From Ktedonobacterales bacterium (GTDB lineage: Bacteria; Chloroflexota; Ktedonobacteria; Ktedonobacterales; JADMIN01), in the NCBI GenBank assembly GCA_015478575.1, contig JADMIN010000194.1, positions 1 to 5,759 on the forward strand: a stretch of 5,759 bases of DNA, read 5' to 3'. Positions 5,142-5,759 of the stretch are shown here, in pieces. The stretch's first letter is position 1, and each line of letters opens with the position of its first letter. The notes beneath the pieces are model-generated. The model was not told the DNA's origin, did not search any database, and saw only the letters and a list, made by a program, of their open reading frames with translations. The position numbers were made by a program, and so were the translations under genes.

Positions 5142-5759
5142 CTAGCGTTTGCGCACTTTGCGCATGCCGCTGGCGGTCGCTGGCATCGCGCGGGAGGTGG
5201 TGGCGGCCTTCGATCGCTTCGCCGCCGATTGCCCCGAGGATGCGCCGCCCGGAGCGATGACCCGGCGGTAGAGATCGGTGCAGAGGAGGCCATCTGGGTC
5301 GCTCTGTGCCTTCACCTCGCGGAAGCGTGCGAGCCGCTGCTCCCCGATCATACGCCGCGCCTGCTCCGCATTCGCGGCGCTATCGGTGGCGAGCGAGCAA
5401 CATCCCCCAGCCTCGATCACGATCGTGTTCAGGTCTCGCAGCAACGCCTGTGCCCGTGCCTCACCGCCGGGACGCAAGGGAATCTCCAACGTGAGCGAGT
5501 AGCCAGCGGGCAGAGGCGTCAGCAGAAAGTCGCTCGCACGGTGCTTTTTCAGTAGCGCGAGCGATGGCACGTGCTCCGCCACCTGTGCCCGAACCAGCAG
5601 GCCGCGGATAGTCTCGATGGCCGTATCCCTGGGCAGGAAGCTCTGGTGTGCGACCAACCCATGAGGTGCCAAGATGGATCGGCGCACGGCGACGTCATCG
5701 CGCGTAAAAGTCGCCGCCACAGAGGTCTGGAGGTGGGGCCGACGCCGGTTGATACCCTG
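5142..5759 (-). CDS. FAD-linked oxidoreductase, C-terminal 205 residues (5' end beyond right edge)
   Basis: The frame is open from the right edge to TAG at 5144-5142; the start lies outside the window. A GTG at 5720 is an in-frame internal codon and not a convincing start. The visible segment resembles the C-terminal substrate domain of flavoproteins of the VAO/PCMH fold, closest in my judgement to DprE1-like or aldonolactone-oxidase-like enzymes. Supporting stretches are LVAHQSFLPRDTA, ALLKKHRASDFLLTPLPAGY, SLTLEIPLRPG, an LNTIVIEAGG segment followed by ATDSAAN, and ARFREVKAQSDPDGLLCTDL ending in YRRV. The terminal DP-x-G/R-x-x-x-x-D-x-x-RR pattern is typical of this group. The FAD-binding domain would lie upstream, so cofactor attachment and substrate cannot be judged. 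A Ser/Ala/Lys/Arg-rich tail of about 33 residues follows the domain. The gene converges on lon with a 60-base gap. Family assignment is from memory of motifs and is moderate; the substrate is unknown. Confidence 0.7.
   Translation of the reverse strand, partial: QGINRRRPHLQTSVAATFTRDDVAVRRSILAPHGLVAHQSFLPRDTAIETIRGLLVRAQVAEHVPSLALLKKHRASDFLLTPLPAGYSLTLEIPLRPGGEARAQALLRDLNTIVIEAGGCCSLATDSAANAEQARRMIGEQRLARFREVKAQSDPDGLLCTDLYRRVIAPGGASSGQSAAKRSKAATTSRAMPATASGMRKVRKR

Overview
This window comes from a GC-rich bacterial chromosome and holds mostly housekeeping genes. No host-specific marker is present. The ATP-dependent protease Lon (LonA type), the SRP receptor FtsY with a long Pro/Ala-rich acidic leader, and GC-rich genes with GTG starts would suit Chloroflexota or a similar GC-rich lineage, but this is a low-confidence guess. 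There is no sign of phage, transposon, CRISPR or tRNA/rRNA.

Layout, left to right. (1) 1-183, minus: the start of an unrecognised gene that runs off the left edge, 57 bases downstream of ftsY and probably cotranscribed with it. (2) 241-1488, minus: ftsY, complete, with GTG preferred as its start. (3) 1489-1732: intergenic, with a perfect 15-bp tandem duplication just upstream of the ftsY ribosome binding site, a 14-bp palindrome, and a hairpin followed by TTTT (minus strand) that looks like the terminator of the next gene. (4) 1733-1945, minus: a 70-residue four-cysteine zinc-ribbon-like protein of unknown function. (5) 1946-2495: a 550-base divergent intergenic region with a candidate minus-strand promoter for the zinc-ribbon gene, a good sigma70-type promoter for lon, two inverted repeats and a short direct repeat. 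(6) 2496-5081, plus: lon, 861 residues, all catalytic motifs intact, with a 62-residue Pro/Arg-rich C-terminal tail. (7) 5082-5141: a short convergent gap with a GC-rich hairpin. (8) 5142-5759, minus: the C-terminal part of a probable FAD-linked oxidoreductase that enters from the right edge.

FtsY delivers ribosome-SRP complexes to the membrane translocon and Lon degrades misfolded and regulatory proteins, so both serve protein quality and targeting. Nothing in the sequence shows that they are regulated together: they are divergent and separated by the zinc-ribbon gene and its terminator. I found no convincing new multi-gene system. The points most worth a second look are the tandem repeat at the ftsY 5' end, the orphan zinc-ribbon protein, the repeats around the lon promoter and the Lon tail.
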